Source: Kushneria sinocarnis (lineage in GTDB: Bacteria > Pseudomonadota > Gammaproteobacteria > Pseudomonadales > Halomonadaceae). Taken from it: a DNA stretch of 64,000 bases. The position numbers and the translations under genes are program-made. The notes below the pieces were generated by a model. It ran no database searches and was not told the DNA's origin. It saw only the letters and a list, made by a program, of their open reading frames with translations. The stretch covers positions 1 to 64,000 of the forward strand of contig NZ_RBIN01000006.1 of the NCBI RefSeq assembly GCF_003633775.1. Direction: 5' to 3'. This document shows positions 10,778 to 20,694 of the stretch, in pieces (the stretch's first letter is position 1; each line of letters begins with the position of its first letter).

Positions 10778-11194
10778 TCAGGGATCAACCCGGCCCCGGA
10801 GCGCCTTGCGCTGACCACGCTGTTTCTTGTGCTCGAGTCGCCGGCGCTTTGCCGATCGGCTGGGCCGGGTCGGCTTGCGCGGCCGGACGGGCTGCATCAC
10901 GCCGGCGATCAGCTGTTTCAGCCGCTGGCGCGCGTCATCACGGTTCTGCTGCTGGGTACGATACTGCTGCGCCCGAATGACCACCACACCTTCGCGGCTG
11001 ATACGGTCATCATTGAGTGCCAGCAGTTTCTCCCTGATGCCCTCGGGCAGGCTGGAGGCATGAATGTCGAAACGCAGATGAATGGCCGTCGCCACCTTGT
11101 TGACGTTCTGCCCCCCTGCACCCCGGGCCCGCATCGCGTGCATGGTGATCTCGTGCTCAGCGAGGGTGAGGTTTCGGGAAACCTGCAGCGACAT
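10778..11194 (-). CDS. arfB: alternative ribosome-rescue peptidyl-tRNA hydrolase ArfB (YaeJ)
   Basis: Rescues ribosomes stalled on non-stop mRNA: the GGQ domain hydrolyses peptidyl-tRNA while the basic tail occupies the empty mRNA channel. The 138-residue product contains RGAGGQNVNKV with the catalytic GGQ and ends in a Lys/Arg-rich tail of about 35 residues, as required for ArfB. ATG 11194 is preceded by AGGAGAGAACG. The longer open frame upstream overlaps the next gene region and is not family-like. It probably shares a transcript with the TerB-domain gene 68 bases upstream. Confidence 0.93.
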   Translation of the reverse strand: MSLQVSRNLTLAEHEITMHAMRARGAGGQNVNKVATAIHLRFDIHASSLPEGIREKLLALNDDRISREGVVVIRAQQYRTQQQNRDDARQRLKQLIAGVMQPVRPRKPTRPSRSAKRRRLEHKKQRGQRKALRGRVDP

Positions 11195-11262
11195 CGTTCT
11201 CTCCTGCTGAATGGCGGCGCTGACAATCAACGCCGGATGACAGCCGTACGGTCGAGCGGCAC

Positions 11263-11724
11263 TCAGTCGAGTCCCAGCACCTGCCAGGCGCGCAGCTTGG
11301 CGTTGATGAAATCGTGGTGCTCGACATGCAAAAGCTCCGCCAGCTTGCGTACCCGCGCCTCTTCCTGCGGATCCAGTTCGCCATCGGCGTAGGCCAGCTG
11401 CCACATGCGCTGCACCAGCGCGGTCTTGCGCTGATAGTCGTAGCGGTCGTTGATCAGCCGTACGAACTGGTAGTGGTCAACGCTCTCTTCGGCTTCCTGC
11501 AGGGCCAGCCGTACCAGCTCATCGACTGCCTGCTCATCGAGCGAAAAGCGCCGCTGCAGCATCCGTGTCAGCGCCATGCGCTCTTCGTCATCCACCTTGC
11601 CATCAGCCCGGATGATCTCGCACATCAGGGCGGCCGTGGCCAGCTCCAGGGTCAGTTCGGCATCGTTGGCAGCATCGGGCCGGGCCACCATGCGATCGAA
11701 GAAGTTCTGTATGGCATCGAGCAT
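11263..11724 (-). CDS. TerB-domain protein
   Basis: A 153-residue helical protein with a TerB/DjlA-type domain: CEIIRADGKVDDEE and later LAYADGELDPQEEARV are the two acidic helix-loop segments of the fold, thought to bind metal. TerB was first found in tellurite-resistance operons, but small stand-alone versions like this are widespread and mostly uncharacterised; no other ter genes are here. ATG 11724 has a good AGGAGAGAGCG Shine-Dalgarno. Divergent from metG. Confidence 0.82.
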   Translation of the reverse strand: MLDAIQNFFDRMVARPDAANDAELTLELATAALMCEIIRADGKVDDEERMALTRMLQRRFSLDEQAVDELVRLALQEAEESVDHYQFVRLINDRYDYQRKTALVQRMWQLAYADGELDPQEEARVRKLAELLHVEHHDFINAKLRAWQVLGLD

Positions 11725-11959
11725 CGCTCTCTCCTGCATCCGGCGGGATAAACACCTCACGTTACAGGATCATTCGACCCGTTTCAGGCGCCGGGTTCCC
11801 TGCACGACCGTGCGCCCACGGCCCCAGCGGCCGGCAGTCGATCCTTGTTGGCCGTCCCGGGCGCCTGCATGGATGCAGCCATGCGCCATGCGGGCTACAA
11901 TCGGGCCCTTCACCCGATGACACCCGTTCATTCGTTTTCGATTCAGTAACCGAGCCGCC

Positions 11960-14038
11960 ATGCCCACTACCAACGCCAAGCGCAAGATCCTGGTCACCAG
12001 TGCCCTGCCCTATGCCAACGGCTCGATCCATCTGGGCCATCTGCTGGAGTATATCCAGACCGACATCTGGGTGCGCTTCCAGAAAAGCCGTGGCAATGAG
12101 TGCTACTACGTGTGTGCCGACGACACCCACGGTACCCCGGTCATGCTGCGTGCCGAGCAGGAAGGGCTGACCCCGGAGCAGCTGATCGAGCGCGTATCAC
12201 AGGAACACCAGACGGATTTTGCCCGGTTCGGCATCGGCTTCGATAACTACTATTCCACCCACTCGCCGGAGAATCGCGAGCACAGCGAGCGCATCTACAA
12301 GGCACTGCGTGAAGCCGGTCACATTGCCACCCGCGATATCGAGCAGATGTACGATCCGGCCAGGGGCATGTTTCTTGCCGATCGCTTCGTCAAGGGCACC
12401 TGTCCGAAGTGTGGTACCGAGGATCAGTACGGTGACAACTGCGAAGCGTGCGGTGCCACCTATACGCCGGCGGAACTGATCAGGCCGGTTTCGGCGATCT
12501 CCGGCGCCACCCCGGAGGTGCGCAGCTCCACTCACTACTTCTTCCGGCTGCCGGCCTTTGCCGATTTCCTCAAGCAGTGGATTCGGGATGATCATGTCCA
12601 GCCGCAGATAGCCAACAAGCTGCAGGAGTGGTTCGAGGCCGGCCTGAACGAGTGGGACATCTCCCGCGATGCGCCCTACTTCGGCTTCGAGATCCCCGAT
12701 GCGCCGGGCAAGTACTTCTATGTCTGGCTGGATGCGCCGATCGGCTATCTGGCCAGCTTCCAGAACCTCTGTGATCGTGAAGGCATCAGCTTCGACGAAT
12801 ACTGGCGGCAGGACAGCGACGCCGAGGTCTATCACTTCATCGGCAAGGATATCGTCTACTTCCACGCCCTGTTCTGGCCGGCCATGCTCGAGGGAGCAGG
12901 CCTGCGCACCCCCAGCGGCATCAACTGCCACGGCTTCGTGACGGTCAACGGCGCCAAGATGTCGAAATCCCGCGGCACCTTCATCAAGGCCGAGACCTTC
13001 GCCGAATATCTCAACCCGGAGTATCTGCGCTACTACTTTGCCGCCAAGCTGACGCCGGGCGTGGACGACCTGGACCTCAATCTCGAGGACTTCACCAACC
13101 GGGTGAATGCCGATCTGGTCGGCAAGGTGGTCAACATCGCCAGCCGCTGCGCCGGGTTCGTGAAGAAACAGGGCGGCACCCTCTCGACGCAGTGCGCCCA
13201 GCCCGAGCGATTGCAGCGCTTCATCGACGAGGGCGAGATCATCGCCGGGGATTTCGAGGCGCGCGAGTTCAATCACGCCGTACGGCGCATCATGGCGCTG
13301 GCCGATGAAGCCAACACCTACATCGCCGAAGCCGAGCCCTGGGTACTGGCCAAACAGGAAGGCCGCGACCGGGAGGTGCTGGAGATCTGCTCGGTGGGCA
13401 TCAACATGTTCCGCCAGCTGATGGTCTATCTGGCCCCCATCCTGCCGCAGATGGCCGAGGCCGCCCGGCAGTTCCTGAACGTTGACACCCTCGACTGGGA
13501 GAGTCGGCGCGCCCTGCTGCTCGATCACCCGATCGAGAAGTTCAAGCCGCTGATGACCCGGATCGACTCCGAGCGGATCGAGCAGATGATGGCCGCCTCG
13601 AAGGAGGACCTGGTGGCCGAACAGAAGCTCAGGGATGGGAACGATCAGACAACCGGGGAGCCGGCCGAAGAGAGTGCCGGGGATTCGACCGATACCCCGG
13701 TGCCCCCTCTCGCCCCCGAGATCGGGTTCGAGGATTTCAGCATACTCGATCTGCGCATCGCCCGTATCGCCCGGGCGGAATATGTCGAGGGCGCCGACAA
13801 GCTGCTCAGACTGACGCTGGATCTCGGCAACGAGACGCGCACCGTCTTTTCCGGCATTCGCAGCCAGTACGCGCCCGAGGCACTGGAAGAGCGGCTGACG
13901 GTGATGATTGCCAACCTGGCGCCGCGCAAGATGCGCTTTGGTACCTCCGAGGGCATGGTGCTGGCGGCCGGAGACGATGACGGCATCTACCTGCTGACCC
14001 CGGATGCCGGTGCCACCCCCGGCATGCGGGTTACCTGA
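11960..14038 (+). CDS. metG: methionyl-tRNA synthetase (MetG)
   Basis: Charges tRNA-Met, initiator and elongator. The 692-residue product has the class I signature as HLGH near residue 23, a zinc knuckle CPKC...CEAC near 146-162 and the [11 protein letters not shown] loop near 332. A linker follows, then a C-terminal EMAP/Trbp111-type tRNA-binding domain from about residue 590 ([14 protein letters not shown]) used for dimerisation. Length and domain order match E. coli MetG. The linker at about 555-590 is unusually rich in acidic residues, Pro and Ser. It is followed by a long hairpin. Confidence 0.97.
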   Translation: MPTTNAKRKILVTSALPYANGSIHLGHLLEYIQTDIWVRFQKSRGNECYYVCADDTHGTPVMLRAEQEGLTPEQLIERVSQEHQTDFARFGIGFDNYYSTHSPENREHSERIYKALREAGHIATRDIEQMYDPARGMFLADRFVKGTCPKCGTEDQYGDNCEACGATYTPAELIRPVSAISGATPEVRSSTHYFFRLPAFADFLKQWIRDDHVQPQIANKLQEWFEAGLNEWDISRDAPYFGFEIPDAPGKYFYVWLDAPIGYLASFQNLCDREGISFDEYWRQDSDAEVYHFIGKDIVYFHALFWPAMLEGAGLRTPSGINCHGFVTVNGAKMSKSRGTFIKAETFAEYLNPEYLRYYFAAKLTPGVDDLDLNLEDFTNRVNADLVGKVVNIASRCAGFVKKQGGTLSTQCAQPERLQRFIDEGEIIAGDFEAREFNHAVRRIMALADEANTYIAEAEPWVLAKQEGRDREVLEICSVGINMFRQLMVYLAPILPQMAEAARQFLNVDTLDWESRRALLLDHPIEKFKPLMTRIDSERIEQMMAASKEDLVAEQKLRDGNDQTTGEPAEESAGDSTDTPVPPLAPEIGFEDFSILDLRIARIARAEYVEGADKLLRLTLDLGNETRTVFSGIRSQYAPEALEERLTVMIANLAPRKMRFGTSEGMVLAAGDDDGIYLLTPDAGATPGMRVT

Positions 14039-14050
14039 ACCATCCCCCGA

Positions 14051-14080
14051 CAGGGGCGCCGGGCAGCACCGGCGCCCCTG
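14051..14080 (+). terminator. hairpin after metG
   Basis: A perfect 12-bp stem CAGGGGCGCCGG / CCGGCGCCCCTG with a 6-base loop, 12 bases after the metG stop. It has no T-run, so it may work as a weak or Rho-assisted terminator. Confidence 0.5.
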
Positions 14081-14189
14081 ACACCGGCCCTTGCTGCTGC
14101 TGAATTCAGCTCCCTGCCTGCCGATAACACTGCATCCGAACACCCCGGTGGTGTTGAGCAATAGTGTCCGGGTTCAGGAGCATATCGGC

Positions 14190-15773
14190 ATGCACTCACT
14201 GCGCGTTCGCTTTCTGGTATCGATCAGCCTGGTGGCCGTGCTGGCACTACTGGCGCTGCTGCTGATTGCCCGGCTGCTGATCTATCCCAATCTGATCAGC
14301 CAAGAAAATGTCTATGCCAATCAGGAGCTCGACCGGGTTCAGAGTACCCTTCAGGGTCATCTCGACAGCCTCGGTGGGGTCACCCGGGACTGGGCCAACT
14401 GGGATGCCAGTTACGACTTCATGCTGGGGCGGCGACCGGATTACACCGTCGAAAACTTCAGCCAGGAGATGTTCGAGGACACCCGTCACCTGATGATGGT
14501 GTATCTCGATCTGCAGGGGAATCCGGTCTGGATAGCCGGCCATAATCCGCAGACGAATCAATACAGCACCTGCAGTACACCGGCAGGTGACTGTGGCTGG
14601 ACTGCCGCGACCGTCAGCGTCATACAGGCGCATGTCCGCGGGCAGCACGAGGGGCTCGATCGGTGGCTGCTGAGCACACCCTCCCCCATGATGGCGGCCA
14701 CCAGCTCGATCCTGCCGACCGATCCCCAGGCCGGCCCGACGGTGGGCTGGCTGACCATCGTGCGCGACATGGATGCCGACTGGCTTGCATCGGTCCGGGC
14801 CCAGACCGGCATCGACATCGCGGTAGAGCCCCGACTGCATCCGGCGCCGAATCTGCAGCTGCCGGCACTGATGCGCGTGGATCGTGACCGGCTGATGATC
14901 AGTCGACAGCTAACAGCCGTTCCCGACAACACCCTGCTCGAGCTTCGCGCCATGCTGCCTCGCCGAGATTTTGCGGCCAACTGGCAGACCTTCCATTTCG
15001 CCATGTTCTGGACGGCCGCCCTGCTGGTGGTTGTACTCACCGTGGTACTGCTGCTGCTCGAGCGGATTGTTCTTTCACCCACCCGACGGCTGGCCCTGTT
15101 CACCCGTGAGCAGTGTCAGCAGACGGGGCCGGTTGAGCTGCCGGTCTCACTGATCGCCCGGCGTGATGAAATCGGCAGCCTAGCACGGCAGTTCCAGCAG
15201 CTGTTGCGCCAGCAGCAGGCGCAGACCGAATCACTGAAACGGCTTTCCCGGCATGACCATCTGACCGGGCCATATAACCGGCGCTACCTGGATGAGCAGC
15301 TTCATCATCTCATCACCCGGGCCCAGCGGGATCATGTCTCGCTGGGCGTGATCACCCTCGATATCGACCATTTCAAGGCCTATAACGATCATTACGGGCA
15401 TCCAGCGGGCGACTACTGCCTGCAGCAGGTGGCCCGAACCATGAAGCACTGTCTCGGCAACGAAGGCATCATTGCCCGCAGTGGCGGCGAAGAGTTTACC
15501 GTACTGCTGACCAACTGCGCCCCGAAACGAATCCGGATGCATGCCGAACGGCTCAGGGCGGCCATCGACAACCTGGCCCTGGGCCACGAATACTCCCCGA
15601 CGGCCGATCATGTCACCATCAGCTCGGGCATTGCAGTATTCGACCCCTGCCACCCCTGCTCTGCCGAGGAACTCGTGCAGCGCGCGGACAGGATGCTCTA
15701 CAGGGCCAAGCTGGCTGGTCGTAACCGGATGGGTGACGACGAGCAGGTCAGGGCCACCGGCCCCGAAGCCTGA
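14190..15773 (+). CDS. membrane diguanylate cyclase with CHASE4-like sensor and GGDEF domain
   Basis: Predicted to make cyclic di-GMP from GTP in response to a periplasmic signal. A first membrane span at about residues 8-30 is followed by a periplasmic domain of about 240 residues carrying RDWANWDASYDFM, characteristic of CHASE4. A second span lies near 275-295, then a HAMP-like linker (RDEIGSLARQFQQLL) and a GGDEF domain from about 355. The active site is SGGEEF at about residue 431, compatible with cyclase activity. The RxxD inhibitory site that normally lies five residues upstream is absent (LGNE instead). ATG 14190 follows CAGGAG with long spacing; the frame is open further upstream. Confidence 0.9.
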   Translation: MHSLRVRFLVSISLVAVLALLALLLIARLLIYPNLISQENVYANQELDRVQSTLQGHLDSLGGVTRDWANWDASYDFMLGRRPDYTVENFSQEMFEDTRHLMMVYLDLQGNPVWIAGHNPQTNQYSTCSTPAGDCGWTAATVSVIQAHVRGQHEGLDRWLLSTPSPMMAATSSILPTDPQAGPTVGWLTIVRDMDADWLASVRAQTGIDIAVEPRLHPAPNLQLPALMRVDRDRLMISRQLTAVPDNTLLELRAMLPRRDFAANWQTFHFAMFWTAALLVVVLTVVLLLLERIVLSPTRRLALFTREQCQQTGPVELPVSLIARRDEIGSLARQFQQLLRQQQAQTESLKRLSRHDHLTGPYNRRYLDEQLHHLITRAQRDHVSLGVITLDIDHFKAYNDHYGHPAGDYCLQQVARTMKHCLGNEGIIARSGGEEFTVLLTNCAPKRIRMHAERLRAAIDNLALGHEYSPTADHVTISSGIAVFDPCHPCSAEELVQRADRMLYRAKLAGRNRMGDDEQVRATGPEA

Positions 15774-15886
15774 CCGCCAGGCGTACTGCATCGGGCATTC
15801 GATCCGTTCCGGCATTGCACGTATAATCGCTGACCGTTCCCGCTTCATGCAGGCTGGGAACCGTTCCGCCACTGACCCTGTGTCGC

Positions 15887-16957
15887 ATGCCCATGAGCGA
15901 ATCCGCCATCATCACCGTCGACGAGATCGATCGTCAGCTGCCCCAGACCCAGTGTGGCAAGTGCGGCCATCCCGGCTGCCGACCATATGCCGAGGCCATC
16001 GCGGCCGGCGAGGCCATCAATCGCTGCCCGCCCGGTGGTGAGTCCACGGTAAGGGCGCTGGCCGAACTGCTGGATCGTCCGGAAATCCCGCTTGAGCAGA
16101 GCGCCGAACAGCCCAAGCTGGCCGTCATCCGCGAGGATGAGTGCATCGGCTGTGTGAAGTGTCTGCGCGCCTGCCCGGTGGATGCCATTGTCGGTGCCGC
16201 CAAACGGATGCACACCGTCATCGAACAGGAGTGCACCGGCTGCGAGCTCTGCGTCGAACCCTGCCCGGTGGACTGCATCGATATCGTGCCGCATCCCGGC
16301 TGGGAAAGGGCCGCAGACGCGCAGGAACAGCAGGCCTGGCTGGCGCGCCGCGCCGAGCTCGGGCGGCAACGCTTTCATGCCCGCAATGAACGGCTGGAAC
16401 ACCGTCGGGCCGAGCGCGAGACGCGCCGACGGGAGCGCCTGAAACGTCGCCTCGGCACCCGGGATGCCGCCCCCGAGCCGGCCGAGAGCCGCGAGGCGCG
16501 ACCGGTCACGACCGGCTCGTCCGGCCGCCCCCTGCGCGATCAGCGCAGCTCGCGCGCCGCACGGGCAGCCGCCCGAACGGCGGTGCGCCGTCTCGAACAG
16601 CGCCTTGAGCAGACTCGCGCCCGCAATGAGGATGCCACCCAGGACGAGGCCGAGCTGGAGCGCGCCCGCCAGCGGCTGGCGGATATCGATGCACAGCGCG
16701 ATACCGCACCGGAGCACGACCGCCCGCCGGAGGCCGAAGCCGCTCCCGATACCGATTCCGCAACGCTCAACCGTCTGCGCATGGCCGTGGCCGCAGCCGA
16801 TCAGGCCCGCCAGCGTGCCCGTCGTCAGCTGAGTCATGCCGAAAGGCGTGGCAGCGACGCCGATCGTGAGGAAGCCCGGGCCACGCTCGATGACGCCGAG
16901 GCCATGCATCAGCGGGCAGTTGCTTCCCTCGAACAGGCCCTGCCCTCCGGCAGCTGA
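15887..16957 (+). CDS. RnfB-like ferredoxin with long charged C-terminal tail
   Basis: Electron-transfer protein homologous to RnfB/RsxB. Residues about 8-50 contain the four-cysteine Fe-S domain (CGKCGHPGC then NRCPPGG), and 80-130 hold two 4Fe-4S motifs ([12 protein letters not shown] and [12 protein letters not shown]). The N-terminal membrane span of true RnfB is missing. The last 215 residues or so are Arg/Glu/Ala-rich with predicted coiled coil. No rnfA, C, D, G or E gene is present, so this is not a full Rnf pump. It is placed between metG and nth. An alternative start is ATG 15893. It may feed electrons to another Fe-S enzyme; the partner is unknown. Confidence 0.85.
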   Translation: MPMSESAIITVDEIDRQLPQTQCGKCGHPGCRPYAEAIAAGEAINRCPPGGESTVRALAELLDRPEIPLEQSAEQPKLAVIREDECIGCVKCLRACPVDAIVGAAKRMHTVIEQECTGCELCVEPCPVDCIDIVPHPGWERAADAQEQQAWLARRAELGRQRFHARNERLEHRRAERETRRRERLKRRLGTRDAAPEPAESREARPVTTGSSGRPLRDQRSSRAARAAARTAVRRLEQRLEQTRARNEDATQDEAELERARQRLADIDAQRDTAPEHDRPPEAEAAPDTDSATLNRLRMAVAAADQARQRARRQLSHAERRGSDADREEARATLDDAEAMHQRAVASLEQALPSGS

Positions 16958-16989
16958 TCCGTTCCCATGCAGAGACAGACCGAGCACCA

Positions 16990-17634
16990 ATGAACAACGA
17001 CAAGCGCCGCCGCATTTTCGAACGCCTGCGCGAAGCCAATCCTGAACCGACCACCGAACTGAACTGGACCACCCCGTTCGAACTGCTGGTCGCCGTCGCG
17101 CTTTCCGCCCAGTCCACGGATGTGGGCGTCAACAAGGCCACGGCGCGGCTGTTTGCCGATGCCAATACCCCCGAGGCCGTGCTGGCGCTGGAGCTGGAGG
17201 GTGTGAAAGAGCACATCAAGACGCTGGGCCTTTACAACAACAAGGCCAGACACCTGATCGCCATGTGCGAGCAGCTGGTGGCACAGCATGACGGCGAAGT
17301 ACCACGTGATCGCCGGGCGCTCGAGGCGCTGCCCGGCGTGGGTCGCAAGACGGCCAACGTGATTCTCAACACGGCCTTCGGTGAGCCCACCATCGCCGTG
17401 GACACGCACATCTTCCGGGTCGCCAATCGCACCCGGCTGGCGAGCGGCAAAAACGTCAACGAGGTCGAGCAGAAGCTGCTGAAAGTGGTGCCGAAGGAGT
17501 TTCGGCGGGATGCCCATCACTGGCTGATCCTGCATGGGCGCTATACCTGTCTGGCGCGCAAGCCCCGCTGCGGCAGCTGTATCATCGAGGATCTGTGCGA
17601 ATACCCTGACAAGCTCGAAATCGACCAGGCGTGA
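16990..17634 (+). CDS. nth: endonuclease III
   Basis: Bifunctional DNA glycosylase/AP lyase that removes oxidised pyrimidines in base-excision repair. The 214-residue product has the helix-hairpin-helix LPGVGRKTANVILN with the catalytic Lys near residue 120, the catalytic Asp in the following TIAVDTHIFRV and a C-terminal 4Fe-4S cluster motif (C at CLARKPRCGSC and LCEYP, the C-x6-C-x2-C-x5-C pattern). It starts 32 bases after the RnfB-like gene and is probably cotranscribed with it, as in related genomes. The two Fe-S proteins may be linked only by operon history. Confidence 0.96.
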   Translation: MNNDKRRRIFERLREANPEPTTELNWTTPFELLVAVALSAQSTDVGVNKATARLFADANTPEAVLALELEGVKEHIKTLGLYNNKARHLIAMCEQLVAQHDGEVPRDRRALEALPGVGRKTANVILNTAFGEPTIAVDTHIFRVANRTRLASGKNVNEVEQKLLKVVPKEFRRDAHHWLILHGRYTCLARKPRCGSCIIEDLCEYPDKLEIDQA

Positions 17635-17837
17635 CCGGGGTGCCCGCCACCGATCCCCACCCCTGATGCGACGCACCTTCGGAAGCTGTCGTTTCCGGGC
17701 AGGAACCGATGGAACGACCTGCAACTCAAACTGCCGAATACCGTGCTGACCCGGCATGTCGGCACGAAAGCAAAGACCGGTTTCACAAGAGCAATTCCGT
17801 GTTCAAGACAAGCATCCGTCATGACTGGCGCAGCGCC

Positions 17838-19199
17838 ATGCGTCGAGTCGGTTCCGTCCGTACAGCCATTGCGGCGACCCTGTCGCTGTGCCTGCTCTTT
17901 TCCCTGACCGCCCGGGCCGGAGAGCTCAAAAGCGCCAGGCTCGCTACCAGCCAGGGGCAGGATCGGCTGATCATCGATACGTCAACTCCGGTTGAGCCCG
18001 AGACCTTCATGCTCGACAATCCCGCACGTATCGTCATCGATCTGCCGAATACCCGTCCCGGTAACACGGCATCGCTCGATTCGATCCGATCCGACGCCAT
18101 CCGGGATATTCGCCACGGTATCCGCAATGGCGATGACCTGCGTCTGGTGCTGGACATGAAGCGCGCCCTTTCCGGGGACGAGGTCGAACTGAAAAGTGCT
18201 CACGAGGGGCAGCGCGTCATCCTGACACTGGGCGCGCAGGACGACAGCACATCATCCACGGCAGCTACTGCACCGCCCGATGATCTGCGCGATATCGTCA
18301 TTGCCATCGACCCGGGTCATGGCGGCAAGGATGCCGGGGCGGTGGCCGCCGATGGCACCCGGGAAAAGAACATCGTGCTGCCGATCGCCCGCTTCATCGC
18401 CCGCGATCTCAACAGCCAGCCCGGCTTTCGGGCATTTCTGACCCGCAGTGACGACAGCTTCATCAGTCTGCGGGGCCGGGTACGCAAGGCGCGCGAGCAC
18501 AACGCCGATTTCTTCGTGTCCGTTCACGCCAACACGGTCGATTCCTCGAAGCCGCGCGGCACCATGGTCTTCGCCCTCTCCCGCCATGGTGCCACCTCGA
18601 CCATGGCCAGCTGGATGGCCCGCAAGGAGAACCATGCCTCCATGCTCGGAAACGGTGGCTCGCTTGATCTCGAGGGCCGCAGCGCGCTGATGCGACGTAC
18701 CCTGATCGACCTCAGCCTCGAAGCCAAGGTCAACGATTCACTGGAGGCCGGACAGGACATGCTTGATGCCGTCAGCGAGGTCAATCCGGTCTACAAGTCG
18801 GATGTCGAGCAGGCCAACTTTGCCGTACTGCGCTCACCCGATATTCCATCACTGCTGGTGGAGACCGACTTCCTGTCCAACCCGCACGGGCTGGCCCGCC
18901 TCGAGTCAACGCAGTTCCGCCACCAGCTGGCGGATGCCATCAGCAACGGCATCGAGGCCCACTTTCGCAAGACGCCGCCCATGGGCACGCTGCTCGCCTG
19001 GCGCCGGGAGCATCCCGATCCGATTGCCGAAGCTGCCGCCCGGAACGGTGATGGCCACTACCGGGTCAAGAGCGGCGATACCCTGTCGGGCATTGCCAAT
19101 CGCCATGATGTCAGCCTGCAGGCCCTGCGACGGGCCAACCACCTGAGCAGGGACAGCGTGCTCAATGTCGGGGAGTCGCTGACCATACCCAGCGCCTGA
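17838..19199 (+). CDS. N-acetylmuramoyl-L-alanine amidase (AmiB/AmiC type)
   Basis: Periplasmic zinc amidase that splits septal peptidoglycan during cell separation. From N to C: signal peptide (basic MRRVGSVR, hydrophobic LSLCLLFSLTARA), AMIN domain at about 30-130 that targets septal peptidoglycan, Amidase_3 domain (IAIDPGHGGKDAGAV with a zinc His, VSVHAN, and LVETDFLSN with the catalytic Glu), and a single LysM at the C-terminus (YRVKSGDTLSGIANRHDVSL). AmiB-like domain content, but mutL is not adjacent. The start is uncertain: GTG 17799 and ATG 17709 are in frame, and neither has a strong Shine-Dalgarno. Twin Arg near the start could suggest Tat export as for AmiC. Confidence 0.92.
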   Translation: MRRVGSVRTAIAATLSLCLLFSLTARAGELKSARLATSQGQDRLIIDTSTPVEPETFMLDNPARIVIDLPNTRPGNTASLDSIRSDAIRDIRHGIRNGDDLRLVLDMKRALSGDEVELKSAHEGQRVILTLGAQDDSTSSTAATAPPDDLRDIVIAIDPGHGGKDAGAVAADGTREKNIVLPIARFIARDLNSQPGFRAFLTRSDDSFISLRGRVRKAREHNADFFVSVHANTVDSSKPRGTMVFALSRHGATSTMASWMARKENHASMLGNGGSLDLEGRSALMRRTLIDLSLEAKVNDSLEAGQDMLDAVSEVNPVYKSDVEQANFAVLRSPDIPSLLVETDFLSNPHGLARLESTQFRHQLADAISNGIEAHFRKTPPMGTLLAWRREHPDPIAEAAARNGDGHYRVKSGDTLSGIANRHDVSLQALRRANHLSRDSVLNVGESLTIPSA

Positions 19200-19214
19200 G
19201 TCGGCGTCACGGCA

Positions 19215-20264
19215 TTACTGGAGCAGCTCGCGACGGTACGCCGGCAGCAGTTCGGGCCAGGTCCATGGCGATACATCCGGCGGTACGGGGCGGGCGTGCG
19301 GCTCGCTCAGCCAGTGAGCCAGTCTGGTGGTCAAGGACTCCAGCGAACCGTCATAGCGATAGGCCGGGGCGTAGTACTCCGGAAAGCAGAGCCGCTCCGG
19401 CACCAGGGGCAGACAGCCGTGCTGTACGGCCTCCATGACGGCCAGTCCCTGAAACTCGTGTTCGGCAGTCGAGACCACGATCCCCCCTTCCGCCAGCCGA
19501 CGCTGGTACTCCGGGCGGGGCTGACCGCCCCAGCAGACAAGCCGGGCCGCGAACTCCTCGCGTGCCTGGTCGAAAACCGGTGGCGAGCGACGAAACTGCT
19601 GCCCCATCACGGCAATCTCGAACTCGATGTTGCGCGCTTCCAGTGCCCGGCAGGCGGCAAAGAAATCCTCCGGGTTCTTGTCATACTCCCAGCGGTGATT
19701 CCAGATCAGCCGAGCCGGTCGGGAATCTGCCCCGCCGGCCGAAACACACTCCAATGGTACCGGCAACAGACTGCTGTGACGCTCGATCCGGTCAACTGCC
19801 TCATGCGACAGCCGATCGGGCATGCGGGCCAGGAAACGCCTGGCGCCGGCAAGCAGGCTGTGACGATTCCAGCTGCTGTTGAACAGCACCCGATCGGCCG
19901 CCAGCGCACTGTAGAGATTGACCATCAGCGGCTCGGGCCGAAAGCTCTGCCCGGGGCCAGAGGGGTAGGCAAACTGGTTTTCATGGAAATAAACCACCCG
20001 GCGCGCCCGGCCGAGATGGGGATACAGCCCGATCAGGGTGGCCAGATCCACCATGGAGGTCGCAACTACCAGATCGTAATGACCGTTCAGGGTCTCGTGG
20101 GAGTGGGTCGACCAGAGCAGCGGATTGGCGCGCATGCGCCACTGAAAATGACGCGGCGACAGCTCCAGCAGGGTCCAGTCGATCTCCGGCAGGTGTTCGA
20201 TAATGCCACGCGCCCAGTAGCGATGACTGGCCGCCGCGTAGCCCGACAGCAGCAGTGCCCTCAT
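19215..20264 (-). CDS. tRNA-queuosine alpha-mannosyltransferase-like glycosyltransferase (DUF3524)
   Basis: GT4-like glycosyltransferase with an N-terminal DUF3524 domain, the family of animal QTMAN/GTDC1, which mannosylates queuosine in tRNA-Asp. The 349-residue product begins RALLLSGYAAASHRYWARGI and contains SPRHFQWRMR and YFHENQFAYP, hallmark segments of the family. The C-terminal half has the Rossmann-type donor site (RLIWNHRWEYDKNP, then STAEHEFQGLAVMEAVQHG). By homology it would add a sugar to queuosine in the wobble position, but bacterial members are little studied and no queuosine gene is nearby. Starts at ATG 20264. Convergent with amiC. Confidence 0.82.
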   Translation of the reverse strand: MRALLLSGYAAASHRYWARGIIEHLPEIDWTLLELSPRHFQWRMRANPLLWSTHSHETLNGHYDLVVATSMVDLATLIGLYPHLGRARRVVYFHENQFAYPSGPGQSFRPEPLMVNLYSALAADRVLFNSSWNRHSLLAGARRFLARMPDRLSHEAVDRIERHSSLLPVPLECVSAGGADSRPARLIWNHRWEYDKNPEDFFAACRALEARNIEFEIAVMGQQFRRSPPVFDQAREEFAARLVCWGGQPRPEYQRRLAEGGIVVSTAEHEFQGLAVMEAVQHGCLPLVPERLCFPEYYAPAYRYDGSLESLTTRLAHWLSEPHARPVPPDVSPWTWPELLPAYRRELLQ

Positions 20265-20362
20265 GTGCGTTGGCTTCAACAGGTTCGTTGGCAGTTCAGC
20301 GGCAGGCCAGCGGCTCGCCACGCGGGCACGATGCCCCGAATGCCCGGGCTCGTGCAGCCGGT

Positions 20363-20671
20363 TCAGCGCTGCTCGAAGACCCGGTCGCCATGGTCGTCGA
20401 TATAGCGTTCGGCCTTGAGCCGGATGAGCTCGATACAGCCATCGCGATCCGGCACCGTATCCGCACGCTCGAAACGCTGCTCCTGTACCTGCCCCTGCTC
20501 ATCGGTGCGCCGGATACGGCCACTGACCCGGTACTGACCGCTCGCCTTCTGCGGCTCCGGAATGATCTCGTAGCCGCGATATTCGACGCTGTCGGCCGGC
20601 TGCGTGCCGACCTCGCCTTCCTGCGCAGTGCGACCGCCGGACATCAGTCCCGCCAGCAGACGTTTCAGCAT
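20363..20671 (-). CDS. HlyU-family protein
   Basis: A 102-residue protein of the HlyU family: YRGYEIIPEPQ, GQYRVSGRI and DGCIELIRLKAERYIDD...GDRVFE match the conserved core. In Vibrio the name HlyU belongs to a haemolysin activator, but this Pfam HlyU family is a distinct small conserved protein of unclear function; no regulatory DNA-binding motif is visible. ATG 20671 has AGGAG-like sequence (GAGGAGATCG) upstream. It lies between argG and the queuosine glycosyltransferase on the same strand. Confidence 0.8.
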   Translation of the reverse strand: MLKRLLAGLMSGGRTAQEGEVGTQPADSVEYRGYEIIPEPQKASGQYRVSGRIRRTDEQGQVQEQRFERADTVPDRDGCIELIRLKAERYIDDHGDRVFEQR

Positions 20672-20694
20672 GATCGATCTCCTCACGAATACAG

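Noticed and set aside
12197-14161. 654-codon open frame antisense to metG
   Set aside because: Long antisense frames are expected in GC-rich coding sequence; it has no family similarity and metG itself is certain.
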